In this document: in pieces, positions 35,801 to 46,953 of the stretch
How positions within the stretch are numbered: position 1 is the stretch's first letter
How the letters are laid out: each line of letters opens with the position of its first letter
Source: Ochotona curzoniae
Taxonomy: Eukaryota; Chordata; Mammalia; Lagomorpha; Ochotonidae
Length of the DNA: 64,000 nt
Direction of reading: 5' to 3'
NCBI RefSeq assembly: GCF_017591425.1
Contig: NW_024467101.1
Location: forward strand, 12,102,918-12,166,917
Translations under genes and position numbers: made by a program
Notes under the pieces: generated by a model
What the model saw: the letters and a program-made list of their open reading frames with translations, nothing else
The model's database searches: none
What the model was told of the DNA's origin: nothing

Positions 35801-38800
35801 GATGGTCCAAGTAGGCCTCTGCCAACCTGTGTGGGAGACCTGGCTCAGGCCCCAGCCTTGTAGGCATGCAGGGAGTATAACAGTGGATGGAGAGCTCGCT
35901 TTCTGTCACCCTGCCTCTGAAATCAGTCTTTTTAAAAAAGTGCTAAGGGAGGGACAATGAAAGTGAGCTCATGACAAAGTTAGCATTTCTGCCCTTCAGT
36001 TCTCAGTTCACCTCAGTGGGCTGCACGGTGCACTTGGCCTAGTGGCTAAAGCCCTTGCCTTGCACATGCTGGGATCCCATATGGGCACTGGTTCTAATCC
36101 CAGTGGCCCTTGTCATCCAGCTCCTTGCTTGTGACCTGGGAAAGCAATTGAGAATGGCCCAAAGCCTTGGGACCCTGCACCCGCATGAGTGACCTGGAAG
36201 AAGTTCCTGGCTCCTGGCTTCAGATTGACTCAGAGAGAAAATCGAAAAAGAAGATCAAAAATCTGATCTGCTTTTTCCAATAAAAAGAAATAAATCTTAA
36301 AAAAAAAAAAAAGAAGAAAAGTTCACTGTTGTACTCTTGTTCTTTGCAGCTTTGTCCTGCCAAGAGGTTACCGATGATGAGGTCCTGGATGCCAGCTGCC
36401 TACTGGATGTCCTGCGGATGTACAGGTGGCAGATCTCTTCCTTTGAGGAGCAGGTGAGCACAGCTTCAGACAGGTGTGGCCAGGAGGATGCTGCTTCGAG
36501 AAAGGGCCTCAACTGACTGTACATTTTGGGCAGCCCTGGTGTCTAGCGACCTCCTGGGCCGAGGGGAGGAACTGCAGCTCTTTTTGTGTTTGGTCGGGGC
36601 AAGGTTCGCAGCAGCATCAGGCATCCACACCCAGTGTCCAAAGAACAAACCTTGGTGTTTTTTGGTTTTTTGTTTTTGTTTTGTTTTTTTTTTTTTTTGG
36701 TTCCCAAGTGACTTCTCACCACAGTGGACGACAGGGACTCTTGGGTCCATTAGGAAAGAAGCAGGTGGCGTCAGCTGCTGAGCTCTGTGGCACTCGGTGT
36801 GCAGGGTGAAGGGAGGAGCATGTCCGCCTGTGCTCTTTTCCTCCTCCTCTAGGGAGGCATCCTGGGCTGGGCCCAGTCAGGCAGAGGGTATTCTAGAACA
36901 GGATGCTGGCTCAGTGGTGATATGCCAGGAAGCCAGTTATTGGGGGCTGGTGCCCAGTTGGGGAGCCGGTGACAGAGGTGGCAGAAGTCAAGCATACATG
37001 CTGAGAGGCTGGGCAGGGCAGGCTGTTTGTTCTGTGTGCAAGGCAAGCAGTGGAGGGCTTTGGCCAGTGGACTGGCATGACCTTTTAAAAGGATGGACTC
37101 CAGGGCCAGAATGGGAGCCCAAGCAGGAGGCACTGTTGTAGGGTTCCAGGCCTGGCTGGCATAGCTGGTAGGCTGAGGCTCTGGCGCCTTCAGTGCTTCT
37201 TGCTGATTGGCCAGGGCGGAGGGATGCGGAGGCGACTTTGGCTGTTTGGTCAAGGAGGACCTCCCTGATGAGAGACCTGAAGGAGAAGGGGCAGCCACGT
37301 GAAGATTCAGGCATAGCCTGCTGTGGAAGTAAACTTGGTGTTCTTACGGCCAGGTTGGAGCACAGATGGCGAGGGACAAGAGCGCAGACAGTGGTCAGGC
37401 TGCAGGGGCTTTGCAAGCCAGAAAGGCTGAAGGGAAAAGCCAGCTGACTTTGATTTGATTGTGAGGCAGCAAAGCAGAGCCGGACACAGACAGGCAGACA
37501 GAACTTGCATCCCATTTTACTCCCCAAATACCCACAACAACTTGGCACTGGGGGAGGCTTAGAGCCAGGAGCCGTCTGAGTCTCCCACCCAAGTATTTAC
37601 CGGCTGCCTCCTGGGCTGTGCATTAGCCACACGCTGGAATTGAAAATGGAGCTGGGCTGGAACCCTCCAGTATGAGACGTGGACATCCCACATGGCATCC
37701 CAACCATTGTTCCACATGCCTGCCCCTCGTCTGCCTTTGTAAAGATGACTGTGGTGGTTGTGCAGAGTGAGTAAGAGCTAAAGGCCCTGGGCGGCTGAGT
37801 GCCACCAGAGGCCCCACCTCTTCCAGGGCAGGGGTGTGGCATTGCCTTTTTTGTAGTTGTTGTTATGATCAGCCATTAGAGCCATTCCTTAATGAGGATC
37901 CTCTACTCTGCAGTCTGGTAGTTCTGTTTCCAGGGTCACAGACAGAAGCATTACAAGCAGGGATGCAAGTAGCTTTTGCAGACTCCGATACACAGTTGTG
38001 TCACTCTCAGTGACCAGAGTAGGTATAACCCTGGTGACCTTGACTTTCAACATGACCTTAGCAAAATAAGGAATTTTAACACCTGCTACATCCCCACAGG
38101 TGCTGAGTAAAATAATGACAGTCCCCAAAGGACACTCAGCGGGATGCCACTCCTGCAAGGTGCCTGGAGTGGTAGACCGAGGCTGAGGCAGAGAGGTGGT
38201 GTTACCGGGGCTGGAGGTGCAGGAGTGGAGTGTGAGTGCTGACTGGATGTGGACTTGGAGTTGGGAAGATGATACCTCTGATGATGGACAATGGAGCTAG
38301 CTGCACTGTGCTGTGGTTACTTGATAGCATGTAACCACACCCTTAGAAATAAGCAAGATTGGAAAAAAAAAAAAAGAAAAAGGAATAAACAAGAATGGGG
38401 TGAGCATCATTGGGCAGCAGGTTAAGCCACCACCTGCAATGCTGACATCCCATGTGGGTGCTGGTTTGAGTCCCAGCTGCTCCATTTCTCATCTAGCTCC
38501 CTGTTGAAGGACATGCGAAAGCAGCAGAAGATGGCCCAAGTGCTTGGGTCCCTGCACCCACATGGGAGACACAGGTGAAGTTCTGGGCTCCTGGCTTTGA
38601 CTAGGCCCAGCTCGAGCTACTGTGACCATGTGGGAAGTAAAGTATAGTAGTGGGGAAGAAAGTAAGCAAGATGGTTCTTGTGTGTGCTTTCATACAATTT
38701 AAAAACGTTTTGAGATTGGGTGGAGTGGAGGTCAAGGCCATCTCAGCTAAACAAACTCAGGCTCAGTGGCTGCTAGTGTGAAGGCAGCCGGCAGCTTTCT

Positions 38801-41631
38801 GCCCACCTGTCTGCTCTCAAGTCCCTGAAACGAGTCTTCTGAAAACATCTAGGGCCTGTATGTTTCTGTCCATGAGCTGGGCTTTGAAAAAGTAGGTGAC
38901 AAACCTTGCCTGCAGGAGGTGCGTGGGCCCGACTGGTGGTACATGCCAGCGGCTGCTTCTGACCCTCCCCTGCTTCGCGAAGCTTCTGAAGGATGCTTTG
39001 CCTTTGACAGGATGCACATGAATTGTTCCATGTCATCACGTCGTCACTGGAAGATGAGCGGGATCGCCAGCCGCGGGTCACACACTTGTTTGACGTGCTT
39101 TCCCTGGAGGTGAGCCTTAGTGCCCGTGGCTGATAGAGCCAGTGCAGTGTGTGCCTAGTTACTCAGGACAGGAGGCTGAATAAGCATCTTTGCACAGCCT
39201 TCAAGGCGGGACACCATACAAGCCAGCAGTGGGAGTGGGGCCAGGGACAGCGCTCAGCTGTGCCCAGAGCAGTTGGTGACCTTGGTCAGGAGGGTGTCTG
39301 GGGTTCTCTCAAATGATTGGGAGTTGTAGTTCAGGTTGGTTTTGAGCAGAACCAACCACATGATTCTTTGCTTCTCTACAACAGTGTCAACATTGAGCAA
39401 TTGATATGCCCAGCAGAGGGGAACCACACGGAGGGAGATGGGTTTCCCTGGCTGCTTCCAGGTACCCACCAGAGTAGGTCATTGGTACCACTTTGAGCCT
39501 TTGGCCTTGTTCAGGGAGTTCTGAGCCCTCCGCACAGGCACCCGGCCAATGCAGGGCTTGCGGGAAGGTGAGGAAGGGGACTGTGAGAGGTTTTCAGTCT
39601 GTTTCTTTTCTTTCCCAACAGCAACAGTCTGAAGCAACTTCCAAACAGATCACCTGCCGCATGAGAGGTAGCTATTTCCCAGTGAATTGTGGTGCGCAGG
39701 ACCTGTGCTTCTTGGATAGGACCGTGACTTGTCTTTCCAAACTGGTGCTTCCCCCCTGGCAAGAGAACTTGCAAGAGAACTTAGGTTTTGAAGCCAGGCT
39801 TCAGTGACTCTCTTGGGATCCATTCATAGCCCTCCTGGTTTCTGTCTCAACAGACATATTTGTACTCAAAACAAGGGCCTTCTCTTTTTCACCTCCATGA
39901 ACTGATCCTGGGAGCAACTTTGTAAGCCCCACCCTGTCCTGGCCTCAGCACCTCTGCCAGAGCCAACTTGCCTTGCAGTTTGTCATTGTCTTGCTGAGGC
40001 CATAAAACAATGAAACCCAAGAAATGATTCTTTTGTGCAGCAAAGGTAATAGGAACAACTGGTTTGGCACCCATGCCGTGTGTTAGGCATCGCAGTACCT
40101 CATTTAAGTCCTTGTGACAGCACTGTGAAGCTGGTGATGCCGGAAGGGGTGGGCAATACTTGTCCCTCCTCTGCAGCCCACGGAGGCCCCCACTGGGGAA
40201 AAGATCTCCAGTGGGTAGAGCCGACAGGAAGCCCAGCCTGGGGCTGCTCCAGGGGGCCCTAGGTTCCCAGCAGTGCTTGGTCCCCTGGCCCCCAGCCCAT
40301 CTAAGTGACAGCCCCTTTCTTCAGCTCTTGATTTTTCTCCGTGAGTCACAGCCTCGTCTCACCGTGTGGAGGAATACTCTCTTGTCTCTGCTGTGACCTT
40401 TCCAGGATGCATTTATAAAAACAAAGCAGAAGTCAAAAAGCAAACCAACCGTAGGAAGCACAAATTCTTTTTTCAAATGTGGATGGACCCATTATATACA
40501 AACCACATGTCAAGACTTCTGTAGACTCTCCTGAAAAGAAATGATGTGTCTTTTATGGAAGTCAAGGAGGAAAGCTATTTCAGTGTGTGTGTGCAGCACA
40601 TTTTGTCTAAAGAGGGAGTTTTTAAAATTTGTTTTTAATTAAGATTATTTGAAAGGCAGAGAGAGGGGAGAAAGAGCTCCCATCTGCTGGTTCACTCCCC
40701 AAATGGCCACCATAGCCGGGTACATTAGCAAGGAACTAGATCGGAAGTGGAGCAGCTGGGACTTGAACTGGTGCTCTGATGTGGTATGCCAATGTCTTGG
40801 CTCAGCCTGCTATGCCACAGTGTCAGTCCCCAAATGGGGAGTTTGTGGGCCAGTGTTGTAATACAGTGTAACCAGTTAAGCTGCTTCCTACAGTGCTGGC
40901 ATCTTGTATGAGCACTGGTTTGAATCTCTACTGCTCCACTTCCAACCCTGCTCCCTGCTAATGCGCTTGGAAGAGCAGAGAAAGATGGTCCAAGTACTTG
41001 GGCCCCTGCCGCTTGTGTGGGAGACCAAGATGACATTCCAGACTCCTGGCTTTAGGCCCTGACTGTTACAGCCATTTTGGGGGAGAACCAGCAGTTGGAA
41101 GAGCTGTGTCTCTCCCCGTCTCTGAAACTCTACCTTTCAAATAAATAAATCTTTCAGAAAACTGTAGAGCTGTAAGGGGGCTATGCCCAGGGACCAAAAG
41201 TGGCACAGCCCGAGACGTTTGTGTTCTAGGGTCACCACACCCCATGACCCCTCCCTGGAAGTCTCAGCACCCCTTTCACGGACGACTCACGAGCAACATG
41301 GTCTGCAAACACTGTGAACACCAGGTAAGGGCAACCCCAGGCTGGGCTCGCTCCAGGCCGGGCTCGCTTCAGGCCAGGCTCGCTCTGCTAGGATTCCTGG
41401 GAGGACCTGGAGGGTGGGGACTGGTGATGGGGAATGGTGTTTGCAGTTACTGGTGCCCTGCATGGCTGGCGGACTAACTGCTCCCCTTGTGTTAGTGCCT
41501 GCACATCCCTCAGGCCTCCCTGGGCATCTACTGCCCTCAGGCAGCAGGCCCTGGGCCCTTATGCAGTGGTGGGAGTAGTTCCAGGCCCAGGGTTGGGCCT
41601 GTGCTCAGGATGGGCAGATTCCAGGATTGCT

Positions 41632-41687
<56 letters not shown>

Positions 41688-44600
41688 TACCTATCTATCT
41701 ATCATGATTGCTTTTGAGGTTTTAATGATGGGAGGTCTCCAGCCTAATACAAGTATGGGGAGTTATGCAGCTGTCTTTTACCTCAGTCCATGTTAGAACA
41801 TTTGTATTGCTCCCCAGCCCCTCCTGAAGGTCCCTACCCATCAACAGTCTGTCCCATTTGCTCCGTTTCCTCAAGTCAGCATCATTCACACTCTTTCTCT
41901 GTCATTTTCCCTTTGCTTAGGAGGTGTCTGTTCTTCTGCATGCATGGTGTGCAGACATAGGGTTTTCTGAGTGTTTCTCCCACTTGGGTTTGTTGAGTTT
42001 AATAAATCCACAAGTTTGGGCCTTGCATAATGGCTTAATTGGCCAATCCTTCCTCACAAGCACCACGATCCAATATGTGTGCTTGTTCATATCCTGACTG
42101 CTCCACTTCCCATCCAGCTCCCTGTTTGTGTCCTGGGAAAGCAGTGGAGGACAGCCCAAAGCCTTAGGACTCTGCGCCTGTGTGGGAGACCCAGAAGAGG
42201 CTACTCCTGGCTTCAGATCAGCTCAGCTCTGGTTGTTGCAGCCACTTGGCGGGGTGTACTTGGGGGGTGGAAGATCTTTCTTATTGTCTCTCCTCTCTGT
42301 AAATCTGCCTTTCCAATGAGAATAAATAAATCTTTAAAAAGCAAAGCAAAGCCAAAAAAATAATAATAAATAAAAAATCAAAGCTGCCACTTTTCACCAG
42401 ATCTCCTTGGTTCCTCCTCAGACATGTGGGGTTCAGTGAAGCAACCGAGTTTGTAGAGATCTGGGGGCTTATCTTCTCTGGGCACCCAGCTTCCGGGGCT
42501 TTCTGCTGCCTTCTGTCTCAACAGAGCTCTCTCCTGCAAGGCCACTGCTTCCCACCAGCCAGCATTGTAGAGATCGGGCCGAAAAGCTGCAGACACACCA
42601 GTCTCACCCTGTTTCCCCTAACACCAGCTTCCATTCCATCCTGGCTGCTTTGGTTACTGTCCAAGCACCCACATAGTACCCATTTGGGTTCTCATCTAAG
42701 AGCAGTGACCTCCAGCGGGGTGAGCCCTAGCCAGGTTACCCTGACTTTACCAAAAGTAGGAACCTTGGCCTTGTTTTAGCTGCCATTTTGCAATGAACAA
42801 TATACTATGAACATTTCTCCACATAATTACATGTTTTTCCTGCTGCATTATTTGAAATATATATTCGTTTGGGGGTGTGCCGTACTTGGCCAGTGCCTAC
42901 ACATTCCAAGTGCTCTCAGAGGTTTCCTGTCAGGCATGACAGCGGGGTACATATCTGTAGCCATGGCCCTGACTGCTCCCCTGGGGTAGAGTCCCCATGT
43001 CACTGTGTCTGGTGCCCTCGCTGCAGTTTAGCAGAGCTGTGACTCTTATACTGATTTGCAGGAATCTACTTCTCAAAATGTGATGCTTTGTCAACAGTGG
43101 CCATCTTAGTGTTGAACTCTCTCACGAGTGTGTAGTCCTGCCCCCTCGAACTCTGACTTGACCCTAAGTGCTTTGTGGATTTTCTGCAACTTTTGTTTCA
43201 GAGTCCTGTTCGATTTGATACCTTTGATAGCCTCTCGCTAAGTATTCCTGCTGCCACATGGGTAAGTTGTTGAACTTGACTTCCCCTGGGTCTGTTTGGG
43301 TGGTATTTCCATCAGAGGGACTCAGGACCACTGTATACTGGGACCACACCTGGCTGAACCCCAACTTGGCTCTGGTGGCATCCCTGCCTAACTACGAGGG
43401 CTGTGGGGAGGGAGGACACAGAGGTAGATGCTGTGTTCTTGCTGCAAAAGGGGCGCTGTTTGAACATCCAGCGCCCACACACTGCTCCCAAGTTCACACA
43501 TCCCTGACAGCTTGCGAGGCCACAGTTTGCTGCTGTGTTGTATCCTTCAGCTCGCGAGTCGGTTGGTAGTCAGGTGGCCTGGGCTCACCGTTTGCCCAGA
43601 AAACATCACACTGTGTCCACAGATCCTTATTCTATCCCCATAGAAGCCAGAAAGAGGCCTGGGCTCCCCTGACCCATGCCCCACCATCGGTGCAGTTTTG
43701 GTTTAGCTCTCCTGTGAATCGCACTGACTTGGCTTTCTCATACTGTAGGGACATCCGTTAACCCTGGACCACTGCCTTCATCACTTCATCTCATCCGAGT
43801 CTGTGCGGGACGTCGTGTGTGACAACTGCACGAGGGTGAGCATCCAGTCCGGGCCGTGGGCTCCAGGCCAGCCTCTCCCTGGCCGGGTTCCCTGAGGTCT
43901 CGGCTTCAGTTGGTTCCACCTACATGTAATGGATGGAAACTGGTGGTTGGCAGGCTTCCATCTGTCTCTTTCCTGGATTAAGTTTCATTCCATCCCTGAG
44001 CATTTAAAGGGAAGTGTTGAATGCCGTCATTGGAGGTGGGACATGCACTCCCCAAGTTAAGTGCCCTCCACTTCTGCCTGACTCCCACACAATTGGTTTC
44101 TACCTTTCGAATCAAGAAGTACTAGGAGTTGTTGAGCGGAGTGGAGTTTTCGAAGACAGAAGCAAATAGAGGACATGGCTGTGGCAGAGTTCTTGTGCTG
44201 ATTTGTTTTCTCTGCTGCTTGCTTCCAGCCAGCCTGGGGCTGACAGGAGGCAGCAGGAAGAGTTCCCCAGTAAGCAGGAAGAGCTCAATGGAGTGGCGTG
44301 GGTGCTGGTTGGGATCCCCAGCTCTCCATGTATTATTTCGGGACTGGCAGCCAAGCAACAACGGTTCTGTTTCAGATTGAAGCAAAAGGGACATTGGATG
44401 GGGAGAAGGTGGAGCACCAGAGAACCACATTTGTTAAGCAGTTGAAACTCGGGAAGGTGAGACTCCTACCCCAGTGTCTTTGCTGTGGGGTGGGTGGGGG
44501 GATGCCACATGCTGTGCTCCAGAGCTGACTCCGCCCTCTGGACTTCTCTCCCCACCCCAGCTGCCTCAGTGCCTGTGCATCCACCTGCAGCGGCTGAGTT

Positions 44601-46953
44601 GGTCCAGCCACGGCACACCCCTGAAGCGACATGAGCATGTGCAGTTCAACGAGTTCCTGATGATGGACATTTACAAGTACCGCCTCCTGGGCCACAAGCC
44701 CAGGCAGCCCAAGCCCGAGGGGAGCGAGAGCCTGGGACCTGCGATGGAGTTGCAGGAGGGGCCGCCAGCCCCCAGGGCAGGTGTGTGTCCAGGAGCTGAT
44801 GTTTCCGGGGTGTCTGGACGAGAGGGAGGGAGTCTGGCATCTCCACCGTCCGGGTCCACAAGCACAGGGCCTGCACAGTTGCAGCTTAAATGCTGGAGAC
44901 TGACAGGATGGAGACTGCTAAAGTGAGGTTAAGGAGACTCCATGGGGAGGTGGCTGGGCTGCTTGCAGTATCCGGGGTATCCCCGATAAGAGTGGGCAGA
45001 GCATTCAGGAAAACAGCCTCACCGGCCATGGGATGCTAGCTCGCCATATTCCCGCGAGTTGCTTTTCCCTTCTCCCCACGCTGTTGTTTCAGCCCCACAG
45101 TAAGTGTGGATAAGTAGAACCTCCCCACCTGTGGGCTGCTCCTACCCCTTCCCTTACTCCCCGGGTTCTTTCCTGAGTTAACTTTTTGGGAAGACCACAT
45201 TTGCCGTTTCTCCCCAGGTCCCTGGGTTGACTGTCCCCCCTAAAACAATGGTACTGGGTCGGGTCCTGGCCTTGTTTTAAGCCATAGTCGCTGCTCCCCG
45301 AGGCCTTCTCTCACAGGCTCGGGTACAGGTTGGTTCACGTACAGAGTATGCTGGACAGCAGGCCCTGCAGAGGTCAGCAGATCAGAAGGACCTGTCATCT
45401 CTGCCATTGATTGTGCACGCAGCTGTGGGCTGCCACTCCCCGAGCCTGTGACGGACTTTTAGACAGGACACTTAGACAAATGGTTCTCACAGCAGAGCAG
45501 TTTTGTCCCCCAAGGGACATTGGGCAGAATTTGGTGACTCTGGTTCTCACAGCTGGAGCCGGGAGTGGGCAGGACATGTAGCCTGGGCTCAGAACACTTA
45601 GTCAGGCTCCGAGGAAGGGCAAGGCTGGGTTCTGAGGCCCATGAGCGAGCCCGACTGAGATGCATTGTCGGCAGACACATGGAGCCCTGCAGGCAGGTGG
45701 TCGGCCTGGACCTGGCTGTTCTATGGGTGCTGCCTGTTCAGGGTTAACCAGGCTGTTGTCTCTGGAGCATCATGGGAAGTGGATGCTCAGGACAACCACA
45801 GCCACTGCTCAGCCCGCTGGGCCTGCCCCCGTCCTCTTGCAGTTCTCAATCAGCCAGGGACTCCGAAGCCCCAGGTGTTCATGAACGGTGCCTGCTCCCC
45901 TTCTCTGCTGCCAGCCCTGCCTGCCTCAATGCCCTTTGCACTGCCTGTCCTTCCCGACTACAGGTGAGTCACTGTGCCCAAGCATGTCTCCATCCCCTGG
46001 GCGCCCAGGCTCCTGGAAGCCTCCAGAACTGGCTTTGTGCAGACATGGACTAATGAACATTTAGAGAGGAGCTGTTCTCTTTCATTTTCAGGTGTTTTTC
46101 ACTCTTCTGTATTCCCATTGATTTTTGTCCAAATTGGAATTCAATTTAGAATTACAGAGGTGTTGTGGCACAGCGGGCCAAGTTACTGTTTGCACCACCA
46201 GCATCCCATAGGGGCCAGCTACTCTACTTCTAATCCAGTTCCTTGCTAATGGGCTGGGAAAGCCTCAGTACTTGGGCCTTTGCCACGCACATGGGGAGAC
46301 TGGCTTCTGGCTTTGGTTTGGCTCTGCCCTGCATATTGCAGTCATTTGGGGACTGGACCAGTAGGTGAAAGATTTCTCTCTCAGTAACACACTGCCTTTC
46401 AAATAAATAAATAAATCCTTTTTTAAAAATAAAGAATTATGAAAGTACTTAGATCTGCATATATGTGTGTGTACATATGTGCACACATCTACCTGTGCAC
46501 ATGTACCTGTTTGGTACTTCCATGTATGCTCAGAACTCACACCTGCCTAGTATGCTCCTGTGGCCACGCCCTTTAATGGCCTCCGTACTGACCTCTGTCA
46601 TTTCACAGCCAGGATTCCGTTTTTCTTTCCTGTCAATGACCCCCTTCTCCTGTGTGTTAAACCACTGGCGTTTGTTCCTACCCCTCAGCTCTTCCATGTA
46701 CCTCTTCCGGCTGATGGCAGTAGTCGTCCACCATGGAGACATGCACTCTGGACACTTTGTCACTTACCGACGGTCCCCACCTTCGGCCAAGAACCCACTG
46801 GCGACCAGCAGCCAGTGGCTGTGGGTTTCCGACGACAGCGTGCGCAAGGCCAGCCTGCAGGAGGTGCTGTCCTCCAGTGCCTATCTGCTCTTCTACGAGC
46901 GCGTGCTGTCCAGGGTGCAGCGCCCGAGCCAGGAGTACAAGGCCGAGGAGTGA
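27914..46953 (+). CDS. USP30: USP30, mitochondrial outer-membrane ubiquitin-specific protease (13 coding exons)
   Basis: USP30 is a C19 cysteine deubiquitinase anchored in the outer mitochondrial membrane. It removes ubiquitin, preferring Lys6-linked chains, from mitochondrial proteins and so opposes PINK1/Parkin mitophagy. Exons 27914-27996, 31041-31150, 32216-32398, 36350-36453, 39011-39109, 39622-39667, 41230-41324, 43202-43261, 43749-43835, 44376-44456, 44561-44780, 45843-45963 and 46689-46953 total 1554 nt: 517 codons plus TGA, the human length. Residues about 35-56 form the membrane anchor, followed by a basic stretch (KKRRK). The Cys box GNTCFMNSLLQG has Cys77, the His box HSGHFVTY has His452, and WVSDD has Ser477. 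CKHC (exon 7) and CDNC (exon 9) form the zinc-ribbon pairs. No break or missing key residue was seen. Confidence 0.97.
29372..29530 (+). mobile_element. MIR-like fragment
   Basis: CAACACTTACTTCACCCCCC, then AGAGCCAGGACTGAAAC. Confidence 0.45.
29552..29866 (-). mobile_element. C-type SINE
   Basis: Minus-strand copy in USP30 intron 1 with CCCCAAATGGCCACAATAG. Confidence 0.75.
30196..30515 (-). mobile_element. C-type SINE
   Basis: Minus-strand copy in USP30 intron 1 with GAACACCCACATGGGTGGC. Confidence 0.75.
31041..31150 (+). CDS. USP30: USP30 coding exon 2 (membrane anchor)
   Basis: The acceptor CTTGCAG and donor GTAAGA flank 110 nt. The exon encodes residues 28-64 with the hydrophobic anchor GVIGGIAAALAAGIYVIWG and the basic stop-transfer ERKKRRK. 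Confidence 0.96.
31530..32030 (-). repeat. Unclassified A-tailed block in USP30 intron 2
   Basis: Read on the minus strand, about 475 bp ends in an A-run (complement of the T-run at 31530-31539) and contains a 120-codon open frame that I do not recognise. It could be a retrocopy or a non-SINE repeat; no coding evidence was seen. Confidence 0.35.
32216..32398 (+). CDS. USP30: USP30 coding exon 3 (catalytic Cys box)
   Basis: The acceptor TTTTGCAG and donor GTACCC flank 183 nt encoding residues 65-125. LVNLGNTCFMNSLLQGL contains the nucleophile Cys77. Confidence 0.97.
32772..32818 (+). repeat. (AG)n microsatellite
   Basis: 47 nt of perfect AG repeat in USP30 intron 3. Confidence 0.95.
33390..33526 (-). 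mobile_element. C-type SINE, 5' part
   Basis: TCATCAGCAGGGAGCTTGAC to the head CGTGGCACCAGCCCC. Confidence 0.65.
33650..33970 (+). mobile_element. C-type SINE, full length
   Basis: GGGGCCTGCTGTGGTAGCTT to AATAAATAAATCTT. Its tail is the insertion site of the next copy. Confidence 0.85.
33987..34310 (+). mobile_element. Young full-length C-type SINE with perfect TSD
   Basis: GGTCCGGCGCGGTGGCGCAA head, with tRNA-type A box TGGCGCAAGTGG (34000-34011) and B box GGTTCTAATCC (34054-34064). It is flanked by identical 16-bp AAAAATAAATGAATAA at 33971-33986 and 34311-34326. Undecayed CpGs make it the youngest copy in the window and the best marker of the host's SINE subfamily. Confidence 0.92.
34420..34575 (-). 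mobile_element. C-type SINE, internal fragment
   Basis: CCGCAGTGGCCACCAAGG and AGAGCCAGGAGCCGTGAGC motifs. Confidence 0.55.
34595..35160 (+). mobile_element. LINE-1 3' region fragment, ancient (tentative)
   Basis: CAGTTCAGTGGCATTGAGTG, CACAGCGTGGTGCAGCC and later AAATTCCATCATATACAGAC follow the order of old mammalian L1 3' sequences (compare CAGTTCAGTGGCATTAAGTA). The ends are vague. Confidence 0.45.
35668..35940 (+). mobile_element. C-type SINE, diverged
   Basis: GGGGACAGTGCGATGGCACA head in USP30 intron 3. Confidence 0.7.
36026..36313 (+). mobile_element. C-type SINE ending 36 bp before USP30 exon 4
   Basis: GCACTTGGCCTAGTGGCTAA to the A-tail at 36298-36313. Confidence 0.85.
36350..36453 (+). 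CDS. USP30: USP30 coding exon 4
   Basis: The acceptor TTTGCAG and donor GTGAGC flank 104 nt, residues 125-159 (LSCQEVTDDEVLDASCLLDV and following). A C-type SINE tail ends only about 36 bp upstream of the acceptor. Confidence 0.96.
37444..37728 (-). mobile_element. C-type SINE, diverged
   Basis: TTTTACTCCCCAAATACCC and GGAGCTGGGCTGGAACCC. Confidence 0.65.
38397..38650 (+). mobile_element. C-type SINE
   Basis: GGGCAGCAGGTTAAGCCACC to GACCATGTGGGAAGTAAAG. The 3' tail is lost. Confidence 0.7.
39011..39109 (+). CDS. USP30: USP30 coding exon 5
   Basis: The acceptor TTTGACAG and donor GTGAGC flank 99 nt, phase 0. It encodes residues 160-192 (DAHELFHVITSSLEDERD and following), where DAHEL is the USP-domain QDAHEF-type box. 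Confidence 0.96.
39622..39667 (+). CDS. USP30: USP30 coding exon 6
   Basis: A short 46-nt exon with acceptor CCCAACAG and donor GTAGCT. It encodes residues 193-207 (QQSEATSKQITCRMR) plus one base of Gly208. Confidence 0.93.
40075..40190 (+). mobile_element. MIR-like fragment
   Basis: TGTGTTAGGCATCGCAGTAC and CTCATTTAAGTCCTTGTGAC match the MIR 5' half. Confidence 0.5.
40634..40832 (-). mobile_element. C-type SINE with internal deletion
   Basis: CTGCTGGTTCACTCCCCAAA runs straight into GGGTACATTAGCAAGGAAC; the middle is missing. Confidence 0.7.
40848..41160 (+). mobile_element. C-type SINE ending about 70 bp before USP30 exon 7
   Basis: TGGGCCAGTGTTGTAATACA to AAATAAATAAATCTTTCAG. Confidence 0.75.
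41230..41324 (+). CDS. USP30: USP30 coding exon 7
   Basis: The acceptor TTCTAG and donor GTAAGG flank 95 nt. It encodes residues 208-239 including MVCKHCEHQ, the first zinc-ribbon Cys pair. A stretch near its start (SPHPMTPPWK) differs from the human SPHPTSNHWK that I recall. Confidence 0.95.
41632..41703 (+). repeat. (TATC)n microsatellite
   Basis: About 54 nt of perfect TATC, one TTAC interruption, then three more units, in USP30 intron 7. Long enough to be polymorphic. Confidence 0.95.
42016..42348 (+). mobile_element. C-type SINE
   Basis: GCATAATGGCTTAATTGGCC to GAATAAATAAATCTTTAAAA. Confidence 0.8.
43202..43261 (+). CDS. USP30: USP30 coding exon 8
   Basis: The acceptor TTTCAG and donor GTAAGT flank 60 nt, phase 0, encoding residues 240-259 (SPVRFDTFDSLSLSIPAATW). 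Confidence 0.96.
43749..43835 (+). CDS. USP30: USP30 coding exon 9
   Basis: The acceptor ACTGTAG and donor GTGAGC flank 87 nt, phase 0, encoding residues 260-288. VCDNCTR carries the second zinc-ribbon Cys pair. Confidence 0.96.
44376..44456 (+). CDS. USP30: USP30 coding exon 10
   Basis: The acceptor GTTTCAG and donor GTGAGA flank 81 nt, phase 0, encoding residues 289-315 (IEAKGTLDGEKVEHQRTTFV and following). Confidence 0.96.
44561..44780 (+). CDS. USP30: USP30 coding exon 11
   Basis: The acceptor CACCCCAG and donor GTGTGT flank 220 nt, encoding residues 316-388 plus one base. LPQCLCIHLQRLSWSSHGTP is the USP core strand. The tail from about residue 363 (RQPKPEGSESLGPAMELQEG) is Pro/Gly-rich and the least conserved part of the protein. 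Confidence 0.95.
45843..45963 (+). CDS. USP30: USP30 coding exon 12
   Basis: The acceptor CTTGCAG and donor GTGAGT flank 121 nt, residues 389-430, a Pro-rich linker (VFMNGACSPSLLPALPASMP and following) before the His-box exon. Confidence 0.95.
46150..46425 (+). mobile_element. C-type SINE
   Basis: GAGGTGTTGTGGCACAGCGG to AAATAAATAAATAAATCC, in USP30 intron 12. Confidence 0.75.
46689..46953 (+). CDS. USP30: USP30 coding exon 13 (His/Ser catalytic boxes, stop)
   Basis: The acceptor CCCCTCAG precedes 265 nt ending in TGA at 46951-46953. The exon encodes residues 430-517, with His452 in HSGHFVTY and Ser477 in WVSDD. Confidence 0.97.

Larger units (their letters stand above)
36454..39010. other. 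USP30: USP30 intron 4
   Basis: Two SINEs (37444-37728, 38397-38650) and a T-run at 36676-36700; otherwise nothing recognised. Confidence 0.75.
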
